Source: Breoghania sp. L-A4 (GTDB lineage Bacteria > Pseudomonadota > Alphaproteobacteria > Rhizobiales > Stappiaceae). Taken from it: DNA of 64,000 nt. Under the pieces are notes generated by a model. The model was not told where the DNA came from and did no database searches. It saw nothing but the letters and a program-made list of their open reading frames with translations. The position numbers and the translations under genes are program-made. Positions 10,497 to 20,037 of this stretch are shown one piece after another. How positions within the stretch are numbered: position 1 is the stretch's first letter; each line of letters starts with the position of its first letter. The stretch lies in the NCBI RefSeq assembly GCF_003432385.1, contig NZ_CP031841.1, positions 2,023,579 through 2,087,578 of the forward strand, in the 5' to 3' direction.

Positions 10497-11489
10497 CTAC
10501 CGCGGGAACTCCAGCCCCATCTCGCGGTAGCGCTCGGGGTCATCCGCCCAGGAGCTGCGGACCTTGACGAAGAGGAACAGGTGCACGGTCTGCTCCAGCG
10601 CCTCGCCGATTTCCTCGCGCGCGGTGCTCGAAATCGCCTTGATGGTCTGGCCGTTCTTGCCCAGCACGATCTTCTTCTGGCTGTCGCGCTCCACATAAAT
10701 CGTCTGCTCGATGCGCACCGAGCCGTTGCGGAATTCCTTCCAGTCGGTGGTCTCCACCGTAGAGGCGTAGGGAATTTCCTCGTGCAGCCGGATGAAAAGC
10801 TTTTCGCGGGTGATCTCGGCCGCCAGCATACGCATCGGCAGATCGGAGATCTGGTCTTCCGGGTAGAGCCAGGGGCCGGGCTCCATCTTGGTGGAGAAAT
10901 AGTCCAACAGGTCCGGCACGCCGTTGCCGGTCAGCGCCGAGACCATGAAGGTGCGCTCGAAATTGACGATTTCGTTGGCGCGCGCGGCCAGCGCCAGCAG
11001 ATGATCGCGCTTGGCCACGTCGATCTTGTTGAGAATCAGCACCTTGGGCCGGTTCATCGAGGAAAGCTTTTCCAGAAGCACCTCGATGTCCCCGGTGATA
11101 CCCTTGCGCGCGTCGATCAGCAGCGCCACGCAGTCGGAATCCTTGGCGCCGCCCCAGGCGGTGTCCACCATGGCGCGGTCGAGCCGCCGCTTGGGCGCGA
11201 AAATGCCCGGCGTGTCGACAAAGATGATCTGCGCGGGGCCATGCAGCGCCACGCCGCGGATGATCGCGCGCGTCGTCTGCACCTTGTGCGTGACGATCGA
11301 CACCTTGGTGCCCACCAGCGCGTTGAGCAGCGTCGACTTGCCCGCGTTGGGCGCGCCGATCAGCGCCACGAAGCCGCAGGAGGTGTCCGCCGCCGGGGGC
11401 GTGGTCTCGTCGATGGGCGCAGCCGCCGTCTCCGGGGCTGCCTCGGCCTTGGGGGCCGTTTCTTTTGTCACGTCTCGGTCTCCGTCCAT
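10497..11489 (-). CDS. era: GTPase Era
   Basis: Era is an essential GTPase that binds the 3' end of 16S rRNA and assists 30S assembly. The 330-residue protein has a ~35-residue Ala/Pro/Glu-rich N-terminal extension. The G-domain follows, with G1 GAPNAGKST at 45-53, G3 DTPG at 92-95 and G4 NKID at 154-157. The C-terminal KH domain carries VLGKNGQTIKAI. The start overlaps the end of rnc by about 20 bp, indicating translational coupling in the lepB-rnc-era operon. The usual partner recO is displaced downstream by accessory DNA. Confidence 0.96.
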   Translation of the reverse strand: MDGDRDVTKETAPKAEAAPETAAAPIDETTPPAADTSCGFVALIGAPNAGKSTLLNALVGTKVSIVTHKVQTTRAIIRGVALHGPAQIIFVDTPGIFAPKRRLDRAMVDTAWGGAKDSDCVALLIDARKGITGDIEVLLEKLSSMNRPKVLILNKIDVAKRDHLLALAARANEIVNFERTFMVSALTGNGVPDLLDYFSTKMEPGPWLYPEDQISDLPMRMLAAEITREKLFIRLHEEIPYASTVETTDWKEFRNGSVRIEQTIYVERDSQKKIVLGKNGQTIKAISSTAREEIGEALEQTVHLFLFVKVRSSWADDPERYREMGLEFPR

Positions 11490-12181
11490 ACGCCTTCGCG
11501 GCGCAGGATCGTTTCGGCGGCCGCCTGTTCGGCGATCCGTTTGGAAGATCCGCTGCCCATGCCGTCATCCATGCCGTTGACACTGGCGGTGACGGTGAAG
11601 CGCGGTGCGTGATCGGGGCCGCTGCGGCCCGTCACGCGGTAAATCGGGGCGTCCAGGCCCTTGCCCTGCGCCCATTCCTGCAAGGTCGTCTTGGCGTCGC
11701 GCAGCGAACCGCCCCACGATATCATGCGTCCGCGCCAATGGCGCTCCACAAAAGCGCGGGCCTTGTCCCAGCCGCCGTCCAGATACAGCGCCGCCAGCAC
11801 GGATTCGCAGATATCGCCCAGCAGCGCCTTCTTCTGGCGTCCGCCCGTCTGCGCCTCGTTGTCGCCGATGATCATGGCGGCGTCGAGATCCAGCTCAAGC
11901 GCCACCTCCGCGCAGGTCTCGCGTCGCACCAGATGGTTGAGCCGGCGCGCCAGCTCGCCCTCGTCGGCTTGCGGGAACTGCGCGGTGATCATGTCGGCGA
12001 TGGCCAGCCCCAGCACCCGGTCGCCGAGGAATTCCAGCCGCTGATAGCTGTCGGTGGAGGCGCGCGCGGTCGGCAGGGCGCTGGCGTGCGTCAGCGCCCG
12101 CTCGATCAGCGCCCGGTCGTGGAAACGATGCCCGATCTTGGCCTCAAGCGTTTCGATCTGCCCGCGGCTGTTCCGCTTCAT
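11468..12181 (-). CDS. rnc: Ribonuclease III
   Basis: RNase III cleaves double-stranded RNA in rRNA precursors and regulatory RNAs. The 237-residue protein has the signature YQRLEFLGD at 46-54 and the second metal-binding block LLGDICES at 121-127. A C-terminal double-stranded-RNA-binding domain follows (SKRIAEQAAAETIL). Position 47 is Gln where E. coli has Glu38; as I recall this is normal in rhizobial enzymes, and the catalytic Glu and Asp are kept. It lies 7 bp after lepB and overlaps era. Confidence 0.96.
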   Translation of the reverse strand: MKRNSRGQIETLEAKIGHRFHDRALIERALTHASALPTARASTDSYQRLEFLGDRVLGLAIADMITAQFPQADEGELARRLNHLVRRETCAEVALELDLDAAMIIGDNEAQTGGRQKKALLGDICESVLAALYLDGGWDKARAFVERHWRGRMISWGGSLRDAKTTLQEWAQGKGLDAPIYRVTGRSGPDHAPRFTVTASVNGMDDGMGSGSSKRIAEQAAAETILRREGVWTETET

Positions 12182-12188
12182 GGCGTGC

Positions 12189-12944
12189 TCAAAGCGTCTT
12201 GAACAGCCGGTCCCAGCGCACCGACCACGGCCAGTTCCAGACCTTCCAGGCGGCCTCGCCGTCTTTCAGCGAGAAGAACAGGATTTCCGCGCGGCCGACG
12301 AAATTCTCGAACGGCACATAGCCGACGCCGCCGCTGAGAACCCGGCTGTCGGAGGAATTGTCGCGGTTGTCGCCCATCATGAAATAGTGGCCCTGCGGCA
12401 CCTTGTAGACGCGGGTGTTGTCCCAGGTGCCGTTTGGCGAGGTGTCCAGCGTGGTGTAGCTGACGCCATTGGGCAGCGTTTCGCGGTAGCGCGGCGCGCG
12501 GCGGACGTTGCCGTAGCGGTCGGTCTCGATGAAGTCGTCGATGCGCTCGTGCTTGGCGGCCACGCCGTTGATGTGGAGCACGCCGTCGATCATCTGGATC
12601 TCGTCGCCCGGCAGGCCGATCACCCGCTTGATGTAATCGGTGGAATTGTCGCGCGGCAGCTTGAACACGGCGATGTCGCCGCGCTCGGGCTCACTGGCCA
12701 TGATGCGGTCGGAGAACGGCGCCAGGCCATAGGGGAACGAGTAGCGGCTGTAGCCATAGCTGTATTTGGACACGAACAGGTAATCGCCGATCAGCAGGTT
12801 GTCCATCATCGACCCTGAGGGGATGTTGAACGGCTGAAACAGAAAGGTCCGCAAAACCAGCGCCAGCACCAGTGCCTGCGCGACAACCTTCACGGTCTCG
12901 CCGAGGCCGCCATTGTTGTCCGTCTTCTCGCTTGAAACGCTCAT
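12189..12944 (-). CDS. lepB: Signal peptidase I
   Basis: LepB is the inner-membrane serine/lysine protease that removes signal peptides from exported proteins. The 251-residue protein has one N-terminal membrane anchor (about residues 20-38), the catalytic serine in PSGSM (Ser45) and the general-base lysine in YIKRVIGLPGD (Lys106). The C-terminal GDNRDNSSDSR block is present. It heads the lepB-rnc-era run; the ~220 bp upstream to acpS probably holds the promoter. Family assignment is certain. Confidence 0.96.
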   Translation of the reverse strand: MSVSSEKTDNNGGLGETVKVVAQALVLALVLRTFLFQPFNIPSGSMMDNLLIGDYLFVSKYSYGYSRYSFPYGLAPFSDRIMASEPERGDIAVFKLPRDNSTDYIKRVIGLPGDEIQMIDGVLHINGVAAKHERIDDFIETDRYGNVRRAPRYRETLPNGVSYTTLDTSPNGTWDNTRVYKVPQGHYFMMGDNRDNSSDSRVLSGGVGYVPFENFVGRAEILFFSLKDGEAAWKVWNWPWSVRWDRLFKTL

Positions 12945-13165
12945 CGGGCCTGTCGCGCCTTCGCTGCATATCTGTGGGCGGTTTGCGGGGGAGGCATCAA
13001 GGACCCGCCACCGTGTGAGACCTTGATACTGGGTCGGACCGGAGGACGCAACGCATCGCTTAAATGGATCCTGTGCGCCGCGCGGTCAAGCGCGCGCAGG
13101 GTTGAAAAGCCCGAAAGTCGCGTGATCCGGCGCGCGCGGTTGCGTTTTTCACACTGCGGCGCGGT

Positions 13166-13600
13166 TCAAACGGATTTCGGCGGGGGCGCGAGGGGGTGCG
13201 GCCAATCGACCGGCCACGCGGAAATCACCACGAATGCCTGTGCCAGCGGATAGTCGTCGGTGATCGTCAGATCGATACGGGCGGAAAATCCCGGCGGCAG
13301 CATGGAGTTGAGCCGCGCCATCGCCTTGCCGTTGAGCGCGATCGTCGGCTGACCGCTCTTGAGGTTGACGACGCCCATTTCCTGCCAGCGGATACCGCGT
13401 ATGCCGGTGCCCAGCGCCTTTGAGCAGGCTTCCTTGGAGGCGAAGCGCTTGGCGTAGGAGGCGGCGCGTTCCTTGCGGCGTTCGGACCGGGCGATTTCGA
13501 CCTCGGTGAACACCCTCCGGATGAACCGCTCGCCGAAGCGTTCCAGCGTCTTTTCGATGCGGCGGATGTCGATCAGATCGCTGCCGATTCCGATGATCAT
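13166..13600 (-). CDS. acpS: Holo-[acyl-carrier-protein] synthase
   Basis: AcpS transfers 4'-phosphopantetheine from CoA to a serine of the acyl carrier protein, activating fatty-acid synthesis. The 144-residue protein begins [16 protein letters not shown], with the metal-binding Asp8, and carries the second signature [14 protein letters not shown] with the metal-binding Glu. Its start codon overlaps the end of pdxJ by 4 bp (ATGA type), so the two are translationally coupled. The C-terminus has a short Pro-rich tail. Confidence 0.95.
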   Translation of the reverse strand: MIIGIGSDLIDIRRIEKTLERFGERFIRRVFTEVEIARSERRKERAASYAKRFASKEACSKALGTGIRGIRWQEMGVVNLKSGQPTIALNGKAMARLNSMLPPGFSARIDLTITDDYPLAQAFVVISAWPVDWPHPLAPPPKSV

Positions 13601-14349
13601 GCGGCGGCGCTCTCGCCGCGCGCCGCAACCATCCGCCGGCGCATCTCGGCGATGGCCGCGCCCAGCCCGGTGAACACGGCCTCGCCGATGAGGAAATGGC
13701 CGATGTTGAGTTCCATGATTTGCGGCAGGCGGGCGATGTCCGCCACGGTGTCGAAGCTCAGTCCGTGTCCTGCGTGCACCTCCAGGCCGATCGCCGCGCC
13801 GTGCGAGGCCGCCTCCTCGATGCGCGCCAGATGCGCGCGGCGCGCGGTCTCGTCAAAGGCCATGGCCGCATCGCAATAGGCACCGGTGTGCAGTTCCACC
13901 ACCGGCGCGCCGAGCGCAAGCGCTGCGTCCAGTTGCCGCTTGTCGGGCTCGATGAACAGCGAGACGCGGATGCCCGCGTCTTCCAATGCGCCGACAAGCG
14001 GCCTGAGCGCATTGTGGCCGCCGACGGCGTCCAGCCCGCCTTCTGTGGTGCGCTCCTCGCGCTTTTCCGGAACAATACAGGCGGCATGCGGACGGTGCTC
14101 GAGGGCGATTGCGCGCATCTCGTCGGTCGCCGCCATTTCGAAGTTGAGCGGGATGTCGATCGTCTCCATCAACCGCGCGATGTCGTCGTCGCGGATGTGC
14201 CGCCGGTCCTCGCGCAGGTGCGCGGTGATGCCGTCGGCGCCGGCTTCCTGCGCCAGAAGGGCGGCGCGCAGCGGATCGGGCAGGGCGCCTCCGCGCGCGT
14301 TGCGCAGCGTCGCGACATGATCGATGTTGATGCCCAGGCGCAGGCTCAT
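13597..14349 (-). CDS. pdxJ: Pyridoxine 5'-phosphate synthase
   Basis: PdxJ condenses 1-deoxy-D-xylulose 5-phosphate with 3-amino-2-oxopropyl phosphate to form pyridoxine 5'-phosphate, the last ring-forming step of DXP-dependent vitamin B6 synthesis. The 250-residue TIM-barrel protein starts [19 protein letters not shown] and contains [16 protein letters not shown] and the C-terminal [14 protein letters not shown] phosphate-binding block. The open frame extends upstream, but ATG 14349 matches the family start and overlaps the preceding gene by 4 bp. Confidence 0.96.
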   Translation of the reverse strand: MSLRLGINIDHVATLRNARGGALPDPLRAALLAQEAGADGITAHLREDRRHIRDDDIARLMETIDIPLNFEMAATDEMRAIALEHRPHAACIVPEKREERTTEGGLDAVGGHNALRPLVGALEDAGIRVSLFIEPDKRQLDAALALGAPVVELHTGAYCDAAMAFDETARRAHLARIEEAASHGAAIGLEVHAGHGLSFDTVADIARLPQIMELNIGHFLIGEAVFTGLGAAIAEMRRRMVAARGESAAA

Positions 14350-15032
14350 TGCATTTCTTCCTCGAGCAGCTTGCCGCTGGGCGACAGGCCGGCGGGCTTT
14401 CCCACCACGGTTTCCGGCACTGCGGCGGCAAGGGCCGCGGACGCGTGCTCGGATGCCGCGGGGGGCTTTTCGCCAAGCGCCAGACTGCGCGCGTTGCGCC
14501 GTGCCGCCAGACGCGCCCGGCGGGTGGCCTGATAGGTGCGCACCGTGCCGTAGACGATCGCGTAAAGCACCGCGCCGGCGATGATCCCGAGGATCGCCGA
14601 ACCGAGCAGCATCGGCTTGAGGATCGGCATGATTGTGTCGATCGAGTGCTCGAACAGGCTCTCGGTGATCATGTTGCTTTGATGGGCGGGCAGGGTGCCG
14701 CTCAGGATCCAGGTGCCGAGCCGGTAGGTCGACGCCCAGATGAAGGGAAAGGTCAGCGGATTGCCGACCGATGTGCCCAGCGCAGCCGCCAGCATGTTGC
14801 CGCCGATGATATAGGCGATGACGAAGGCGATGATGAAATGAAAGCCGATGAAGGGGGTGAACGAGGCCAGGGCGCCGGCGGCGATTCCCGCCGCGATCGC
14901 ATGCGGACTTGCGGTCAGGCGCAGCACGCGTTTGGCGAAATACTTGCCCGAACGGACCCAGCTGCGGCGCGGCCACAGGGCGACGCGCAAGACTTCGAAC
15001 CAGTGCGGAGGGTGCCGGCGTTGGAAGAGCAT
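14346..15032 (-). CDS. DUF2062 membrane protein
   Basis: The protein has 228 residues and an N-terminal arginine-rich segment, then several hydrophobic helices ([20 protein letters not shown] and a [12 protein letters not shown] block) characteristic of DUF2062. The biochemical function of this family is not established, as far as I know. A ~50-residue charged cytoplasmic tail closes the protein. It is translationally coupled to pdxJ by a 4 bp overlap, a conserved neighbourhood in Rhizobiales. Confidence 0.85.
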   Translation of the reverse strand: MLFQRRHPPHWFEVLRVALWPRRSWVRSGKYFAKRVLRLTASPHAIAAGIAAGALASFTPFIGFHFIIAFVIAYIIGGNMLAAALGTSVGNPLTFPFIWASTYRLGTWILSGTLPAHQSNMITESLFEHSIDTIMPILKPMLLGSAILGIIAGAVLYAIVYGTVRTYQATRRARLAARRNARSLALGEKPPAASEHASAALAAAVPETVVGKPAGLSPSGKLLEEEMQ

Positions 15033-15374
15033 TCGATAGAGGCCTCAAGACGCGGTGTTACTGGAGCGGATTCCGATCAAGCGTGAGCGGAGTATCGCGC
15101 CCATTCTTTGAAATTTCGCAAATCCCGAAAAATCGCAAGCTGTTTTCGAGTTCATGCGGCGTGCATGCGTGCGGCGCTCTTGCGGGGGACCCATTCTTGG
15201 GGGCCGTTATTCGTGTCCGATCAGCACTCCGGTGATGCTCATCATGCTGTATGTGCGGTCGCAATGCCAGTCAGGCAAGCTCCTATCGCCCGAATTCTCC
15301 GGCGATTGACGCAGCCGGCGGATCGACCCGCGGGTGGCGCAGGATGACTCCGGCCCCCTCCATCCGGCAGCCGC
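15033..15374. other. Intergenic region between rsh and the DUF2062 gene
   Basis: About 340 bp lie between the rsh stop and the DUF2062 start. I see no gene with coding character in either strand. The part near 15100-15150 is AT-richer and could hold the promoter for the DUF2062-pdxJ-acpS run. No clear terminator, tRNA or riboswitch is visible. Confidence 0.35.
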
Positions 15375-17578
15375 CTAGCCGTTCACCCGCGTCACGCTGG
15401 AGACAACGCTCGACCGGCGCAGCTGATTGATGATGCGGTTCAAGTGCTTAAGATCCCAGACTTCCAGGTCGATGGTCATCTCGTGGAAGTCGGTCGCCCG
15501 GCGCAGCATCTGGACATTGTCGATATTGCCGTCGTTCTCGCCGATAATCTTCGCGATCGTGGCAAGCGACCCCGGTTCGTTGATCGAGGAAATCGAGATT
15601 CGCGCCGGGAACCGCTCGGGATTGTCCTCGTCGATATCCCAGCGCACGTCCAGCCAGCGTTCGTCGTCATCGAAGGCGGTCAGCGCCGGCGACTGGATCG
15701 GATAGATGGTGATGCCCTCGCCAGGCGTCATGATGCCGACGATCCGGTCGCCGGGCACGGCGCCGCCGGCGGGCGCGAAGCGCACCGGCAGTCCGCCCTT
15801 CAGGCCGCGGATCGGCAGCGAGCGACCATCGCCGTTCACCTCGCCGGGAACGCGGAACTTCATGCCCTCGCCACCCTTGACGTCGAACCAGCCTTCCTTG
15901 CTCGCCGGCCGCTCGGGCGCCACCCGTTCGTCCTGATAGTCCGGGTACAGCGCCTTGATGACGTCGGCGGCATAGGTCTCGCCGCGTCCGACGGCGGCCA
16001 GAAGATCGGCCACGCTGGTCTGGCCGAGCCGCGGCAGGGTGGCGGCGAGCCCGTCCTCGTCGAAGGCATGGCCGGCGCGCACGAAGGCGCGTTCCAGGAT
16101 ATGCCGGCCAAGCCCGCCGTATTGCTCGCGCACGGCCGCCCGGGTCGCGCGTCGGATGGCGGCGCGGGCCTTGCCGGTAACGGCGATGGATTCCCAGGCC
16201 GGCGGGGGCGACTGGGCGGTCGAGCGGATGATGTCGACCTCGTCGCCGTTGCGCAGCTCGGTGACCAGCGGCACGATCTGGCCGTTGATCTTGGAGCCCA
16301 CGCAGGTATTGCCGATGTCGGTGTGCACCGCATAGGCGAAGTCGATGGGGTCGCGCCGCGCGGCAGCGCGATAAGCCGGCCCTTGGGCGTGAAACAGAAC
16401 ACCTGGTCGTGGAACAGCTCGAGCTTGGTGTTTTCCAGAAACTCTTCCGGCGTGTCGCCCTGCGACAGCAGATCGATGGTGTGGCGCAGCCAGTCGTAGG
16501 CGCGGCAGTCCTCGGTCAGCCGGGCGATGTTGCGCCCCCCGGTCTCGCCGTCCTTGTACAGCGCGTGCGCGGCGATGCCGAATTCCGCGATGCGGTCCAT
16601 GGCGGCGGTGCGGATCTGCAGCTCCACGCGCTGCCGGCTGAGACCGACGACGGTGGTATGGATCGAGCGGTAGTCGTTCTGCTTGGGCGTGGAGATGTAG
16701 TCCTTGAACCGGCCCGGCACGGTGGGCCAGCTCGTATGCACGATGCCGAGCGCCGCGTAGCAGTCCTCGAGCGTGTCGACGATCACCCGGAACCCGTAGA
16801 TGTCGGACAGTTGCTCGAAGCCGATGGATTTCTGCTCCATCTTGCGAAAGATCGAGTACGGCCGTTTCTCGCGCCCGTGCACCACGGCGTTGATGCCGCG
16901 GCTGGCGAGCCGCTCGGTCAGGTCCCGCGCGATATCGGCGATCTGGCGCTCGTTCTTTTCGCGCAGCCGGGTCAGCCGTTCCGTGATGGTGTCGTAGGCA
17001 TCGGGATTGATGGTGCGGAAGGCCAGGTCTTCCAGCTCGTTGCGCACCTCCTGCATACCCATGCGCCCGGCCAGCGGCGCATAGATTTCCATCGTCTCCT
17101 CGGCGATGCGATGGCGCTTCTCGTCGGGCACGTAGTGCAGCGTGCGCATGTTGTGCAGCCGGTCGGCAAGCTTGACCAGCAGCACCCGCACGTCGTCAGC
17201 GATCGCCAGCAGCAGCTTGCGGAAGTTTTCCGCCTGCTTGGTCTTGTGCGACACCAGATCGAGCTTCTTGATCTTCGTGAGCCCGTCGACGAGCTTGCCG
17301 ATCTCCTCGCCGAACATCGTGTCGATTTCCGAGCGCGTGGCGTCGGTGTCCTCGATCGTGTCGTGCAGGAGGGCGACGGCGACGGTTGCGTCATCAAGCC
17401 GCATGTCCGTGAGGATGGCGGCGACTTCCAGCGGATGGGAAAAATAGGGGTCGCCCGAAGCACGCATCTGCGCGCCATGTTTTTGCATGGCGTAGACGTA
17501 GGCTTTGTTCAACAGGGCTTCGTCGGCGTTCGGGTTGTATCGGTTGACCCGTTCGACCAGTTCATATTGTCGCATCAT
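15375..17578 (-). CDS. rsh: RelA/SpoT-type (p)ppGpp synthetase/hydrolase; frame broken once as read
   Basis: Rsh makes and degrades the stringent-response alarmone (p)ppGpp. Adding one base to the GGGG run at 16347-16350 (CCCC in the gene) joins the two frames into a 734-residue protein, the usual length. The N-terminal HD hydrolase domain shows YFSHPLEVA and LLHDTIEDT. The synthetase domain shows EKRPYSIFRKM and YGFRVIV. The TGS domain (PKGRLIALPRGATPIDFAYA after repair, HTDIGNTCVG) and a C-terminal ACT domain follow. As written, the frame is lost inside TGS at exactly ATPIDF. Rhizobiales usually have one bifunctional Rsh, so the break is probably a base-calling error. Confidence 0.92.
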
Positions 17579-17735
17579 TGGCGTGGCGACGCGTTTGCAA
17601 AGCGCTGTTCGCGCCTAACGGTCGCGCGAATGGGGTTCGCTTCGGAGTCAAGTGACGTACGAAAACCGCCTGAACGCAGCGGAGCGGCACGATGTCGCGC
17701 CGCTCTGATGCAAATGGGGCGCTTCCGCGCTGCGA

Positions 17736-18125
17736 TCAATAGTCGTCCGAGCGATCCGGCGGCACGAGGCCTTCCAGACCCTTGAGCAGGTCTTCTTCCG
17801 ACATGCGGTCGAATTCCATGCCGCCGTCCTGCTCGTCCGCTTTCATGGAGCCGGGCGAGGGCACCATCGGCACGGCCTCGGGCTCCGGCTCGTCCACCTC
17901 GACGTATTTCTGCATCGAGTGGATCAGGTCTTCCTTGAGATCCTCCGGGCTGATGGTCTCATCAGCGATCTCGCGAAGCGCCACAACCGGGTTCTTGTCG
18001 TTGTCGCGATCGATCGTGACCTGCGATCCGCTGGAGATCATGCGGGCCCGGTGGCTCGCGAGAAGGACCAGTTCAAAACGATTGTCGACTTTGTCGATGC
18101 AATCTTCGACGGTCACGCGCGCCAT
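17736..18125 (-). CDS. rpoZ: RNA polymerase omega subunit
   Basis: Omega stabilises the beta-prime subunit in RNA polymerase and mediates ppGpp binding in many bacteria. The 129-residue protein starts [17 protein letters not shown] and continues with [12 protein letters not shown] and [10 protein letters not shown], all family hallmarks. It has the long acidic C-terminal tail typical of Rhizobiales. ATG 18125 fits the family start, although the frame is open further upstream. It lies directly upstream of rsh on the same strand, a conserved and functionally sensible pairing. Confidence 0.95.
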   Translation of the reverse strand: MARVTVEDCIDKVDNRFELVLLASHRARMISSGSQVTIDRDNDKNPVVALREIADETISPEDLKEDLIHSMQKYVEVDEPEPEAVPMVPSPGSMKADEQDGGMEFDRMSEEDLLKGLEGLVPPDRSDDY

Positions 18126-18364
18126 GGAAATACTCCGATTTTCAGGGGATTCGAAGCGGCATCTGTAGGCGGTCTTTTTGTCAAATGCAAGCCCGCCGCC
18201 GCCGCGGGTTGCAGTCCGCCGTGTATTGTAAAAAGATGCCGTGACCCGGGGGTGGGGGCAAGCTGTCACCCCAGCCGTTATAAATTATCGGATGTTGTAC
18301 AATGAGTGTATGGTTCCCAAAAATCTCGGTATTCCTACAGCTGTTCTTGAATCCGGAGCCTGGA

Positions 18365-18370
18365 TATAAT
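18365..18370 (+). promoter_or_regulatory. Candidate -10 element (TATAAT) upstream of the NYN gene
   Basis: A perfect TATAAT hexamer lies in a 400 bp AT-rich gap between the divergent rpoZ and NYN genes. The -35 position, 17-18 bp upstream, reads CTGTTC or TGTTCT, a poor match, so the promoter is weak or activator-dependent if real. It would give a leader of roughly 150 nt carrying the hairpins described nearby. Confidence 0.4.
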
Positions 18371-18479
18371 AGGTAGAGGTTAAAGACATTCATCAGTGAA
18401 TGTGTGAGCTTGAATTCTCAATTTTTTCGGCCCGAGAGCCCTATGAAGAATTCCAAGTCCTCATCTCCCTGAGTCGGGG

Positions 18480-18498
18480 TTGAGCCAGAATGGCTCAA
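18480..18498 (+). other. Perfect leader hairpin before the NYN gene
   Basis: TTGAGCCA-GAA-TGGCTCAA forms an 8 bp perfect stem with a three-base loop, ending 28 bases before the NYN start codon. A smaller hairpin (CATTCA-TCAG-TGAATG) lies at about 18389-18404. There is no T-run after either, so they are more likely leader structures or operators than terminators. Confidence 0.5.
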
Positions 18499-18526
18499 AT
18501 AATCTATCTGAAGAAAGAGAAAAACA

Positions 18527-19123
18527 ATGTTCGATCCGCGTGAAAAAGTAGCGCTTTTCATTGATGGTGCAAATCTTTACGCTACTGCAAAGGCGTTGGG
18601 TTTTGACCTCGATTACAAGCGACTGCTCAAAGAGTTTCAAGGCAAAGGTTATTTGCTTCGTGCATATTACTACACTGCTTTGATTGAAGATCAGGAATAC
18701 TCTTCCATTCGCCCGCTTATCGATTGGCTCGATTACAACGGCTACAAGGTCGTGACCAAGCCGGTCAAGGAGTTTTTCGACAGCTCGGGCCGCCGCAAGG
18801 TCAAGGGCAACATGGATATCGAGCTCGCTGTCGACGCCATGGAGATGGCGGCGCATGTGGAGCATATCGTGCTGTTTTCCGGCGATGGTGACTTCCGCTC
18901 GCTGGTCGAGGCGCTGCAGCGCCGCGGTCGCAAGGTCTCCGTGGTCTCCACCCTGCAGACCACGCCGCCGATGATCGCCGACGACCTGCGCCGCCAGGCC
19001 GACCACTTCATCGATCTGAACACGCTGGCCTCCATCGTCGGCCGCGACCCGGCTGAGCGCACGCCGCGCGTGGCCGAGCGCAGCGGCAATGTCCGCGAGG
19101 AGGAATTCGAGGACGATCTCTAG
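18527..19123 (+). CDS. NYN-domain (LabA/DUF88-type) protein
   Basis: The 198-residue protein is a PIN-like NYN domain: N-terminal VALFIDGANLYATAKALG with the first metal-binding Asp, then KGNMDIELAVDAMEMA and VLFSGDGDFRSLVEAL with further acidic residues. The C-terminus is short and acidic. Families with this fold are thought to be RNases acting on RNA, and the acidic set expected for catalysis is visible. The first ~60 codons and the 400 bp upstream are noticeably AT-richer than neighbours, then composition returns to normal. A GAAAGAG-type ribosome site precedes ATG 18527. Substrate unknown. Confidence 0.85.
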   Translation: MFDPREKVALFIDGANLYATAKALGFDLDYKRLLKEFQGKGYLLRAYYYTALIEDQEYSSIRPLIDWLDYNGYKVVTKPVKEFFDSSGRRKVKGNMDIELAVDAMEMAAHVEHIVLFSGDGDFRSLVEALQRRGRKVSVVSTLQTTPPMIADDLRRQADHFIDLNTLASIVGRDPAERTPRVAERSGNVREEEFEDDL

Positions 19124-19153
19124 TCGCCTCGATCTTCAGACCCGTGTCTCAAG

Positions 19154-19177
19154 GGATCCGCCAACGGCGGGTCCTTT
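19154..19177 (+). terminator. Rho-independent terminator of the NYN gene
   Basis: GGATCCGCC-AAC-GGCGGGTCC forms a 9 bp stem with one wobble, immediately followed by TTTTT. It lies about 30 bases after the NYN stop codon. Confidence 0.8.
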
Positions 19178-19324
19178 TTGATTCCGGGGCAGGCGTCTGT
19201 TGACGGTCAGTCACGCCGGTTGATTTCATCCGCGGTCATCGCTCACAGTGGACCCGCCGGATCCGGGGCCGATCCCGATACGGCGGCGCCCTGTCTCCTG
19301 TCCCTCTCAGCGATCGCCAGCCCC

Positions 19325-19972
19325 ATGCCCGAGACCGCCATGCCACAGACCGATCCCGGCCGCGACTGCCCGCTGTGCCCGCGCCTTGTCGCCTTTCGCG
19401 AGGAGCTGCGTGCGGCCGAGCCGGCGTGGTTCAACGCGCCCGTGCGGACCTTCGGGTCGCTGGAGGCAAAGCTGCTGATCATTGGTCTTGCGCCCGGCGT
19501 GCGCGGCGCCAACCGCACCGGCCGCCCCTTCACCGGCGATTATGCGGGCGACCTCTTGTACCAGACGTTGGACCGTTTCGGCCTGTCGCGCGGACACTTC
19601 CAGGCGCGGCCCGATGACGGGCTCGAGCTGGTCGATGTGGCGATCACCAACGCGGTGCGCTGCGTGCCGCCGCAAAACAAGCCGGTGGGCGCCGAAATCA
19701 AGGCTTGCCGTCCGTTTCTTGTCAACACCATCAACGCCATGCAGAACCTGCGCGCCATCCTGGTGCTGGGCCGCATCGCGCACGACACGCTGCTGTCGAC
19801 TCTGCAGCGGCGGCGCGCGTCCTATCCGTTCACCCATGGCGGCGAGCATGATCTGGACGGCGTCCGGCTGTTCGACAGCTATCATTGCTCCCGCTACAAC
19901 ACCAACACCGGCGTGCTGACGGAAGCGATGTTCGAGGCGGTCTTTGCGCGGATCAAACAGCATCTGGGCTGA
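19325..19972 (+). CDS. UdgB-type (family 5) uracil-DNA glycosylase
   Basis: Family 5 enzymes remove uracil and other deaminated bases from DNA and carry an iron-sulfur cluster. Visible are CPLCPRLVAFR near the N-terminus (two cluster cysteines), GLAPGVRGANRTGRPFTGD (the motif 1 block that lacks the usual catalytic polar residue, as in family 5), NAVRCVPPQNKP, and HCSRYNTNTG near the end. This pattern favours UdgB over family 4. Two in-frame starts are possible, ATG 19325 (215 residues) and ATG 19340 (210 residues); neither has a clear ribosome site. The gene follows the NYN terminator and precedes a membrane protein. Confidence 0.85.
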   Translation: MPETAMPQTDPGRDCPLCPRLVAFREELRAAEPAWFNAPVRTFGSLEAKLLIIGLAPGVRGANRTGRPFTGDYAGDLLYQTLDRFGLSRGHFQARPDDGLELVDVAITNAVRCVPPQNKPVGAEIKACRPFLVNTINAMQNLRAILVLGRIAHDTLLSTLQRRRASYPFTHGGEHDLDGVRLFDSYHCSRYNTNTGVLTEAMFEAVFARIKQHLG

Positions 19973-20037
19973 TTGCCAGAATTGATTGCCAGAGCCGGTT
20001 GCCAAGGCTGGTTGCCGGAGCGGAGGAGGGGCGGGGA

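Noticed and set aside
15375-17578. Programmed frameshifting in rsh, plsX or valS
   Set aside because: No slippery heptamer or downstream pseudoknot is evident, and the same single-base deficit in G/C runs occurs in unrelated genes.
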